Shown here in pieces: positions 13,999 to 14,026 of a stretch of DNA of 14,026 nt (positions are counted from its first letter, which is position 1; every line of letters begins with the position of its first letter). Both the position numbers and the translations under genes were made by a program. Location: NCBI GenBank assembly GCA_023431055.1, contig JAEYXX010000049.1, positions 1 to 14,026 on the forward strand. The letters are read 5' to 3'. Origin of the DNA: Pseudomonadota bacterium. Its GTDB lineage: Bacteria; Pseudomonadota; Gammaproteobacteria; Pseudomonadales; Pseudomonadaceae. The notes under the pieces are model-generated. The model saw only the letters and a list, made by a program, of their open reading frames with translations, was not told the origin of the DNA and searched no databases.

Positions 13999-14026
13999 GG
14001 ACCTGGCTCCGGTAAGGGTGTGAAGC

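Overview
This window reads as a Pseudomonas chromosome, most likely from the P. mendocina/P. oleovorans side of the genus. That placement is an inference from the high GC, the codon use, the REP-like extragenic repeats, the rapA - small gene - AlkB block and a PhrS/CcoM-type RNA gene. There is no phage or plasmid content and no classical insertion sequence.

Layout, left to right. (a) 1-619, minus: the start of a YhhN-type lysoplasmalogenase that runs off the left edge. (b) 773-2002, plus: an ECF sigma factor with a TPR tail (ECF42-like). It is broken by two in-frame stops, and its own stop has been replaced by a repeat hairpin. (c) 2082-4925, minus: the RNA polymerase recycling ATPase rapA. 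(d) 5099-6184, plus: a probable three-gene unit holding an uncharacterised 97-aa protein, an AlkB-family dioxygenase, and a basic 53-aa protein coupled to it by an ATGA overlap. (e) 6253-6558: a compact anaerobically regulated RNA gene. It has an Anr/Fnr box, a -10, a roughly 208-nt transcript, an internal 38-aa ORF resembling the cbb3-oxidase subunit CcoM, and a strong UUCG-loop terminator. This matches the known sRNA PhrS. (f) 6595-9739: a well-formed sigma-70 promoter overlapped by a SlyA/MarR-like palindrome drives a FUSC - DUF1656 - HlyD efflux operon with no outer-membrane factor. (g) 9700-10240: three tandem 165-bp units, each made of a copy of the last 40 bp of the HlyD gene, an inverted REP pair and a second hairpin. 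One more related hairpin follows. (h) 10257-13998, minus: codB - PucR-family regulator - codA, a tightly packed cytosine uptake and deamination operon with its regulator in the middle.

Themes. Transcription and RNA biology (rapA, PhrS/CcoM, the dead sigma factor) sit next to two self-contained transport/metabolism operons. The convergent junctions at about 2007-2068 and 9740-10240 are both filled with hairpins whose outer ends carry GTAG or GTGG, the hallmark of REP sequences mobilised by RAYT transposases. Both junctions have altered the 3' end of the neighbouring gene: one removed the sigma gene's stop, the other duplicated the end of the HlyD gene. I found no CRISPR array, tRNA, rRNA or defence system. 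The most distinctive elements are the dual-function phrS/ccoM locus, the efflux operator and the REP-driven tandem array.
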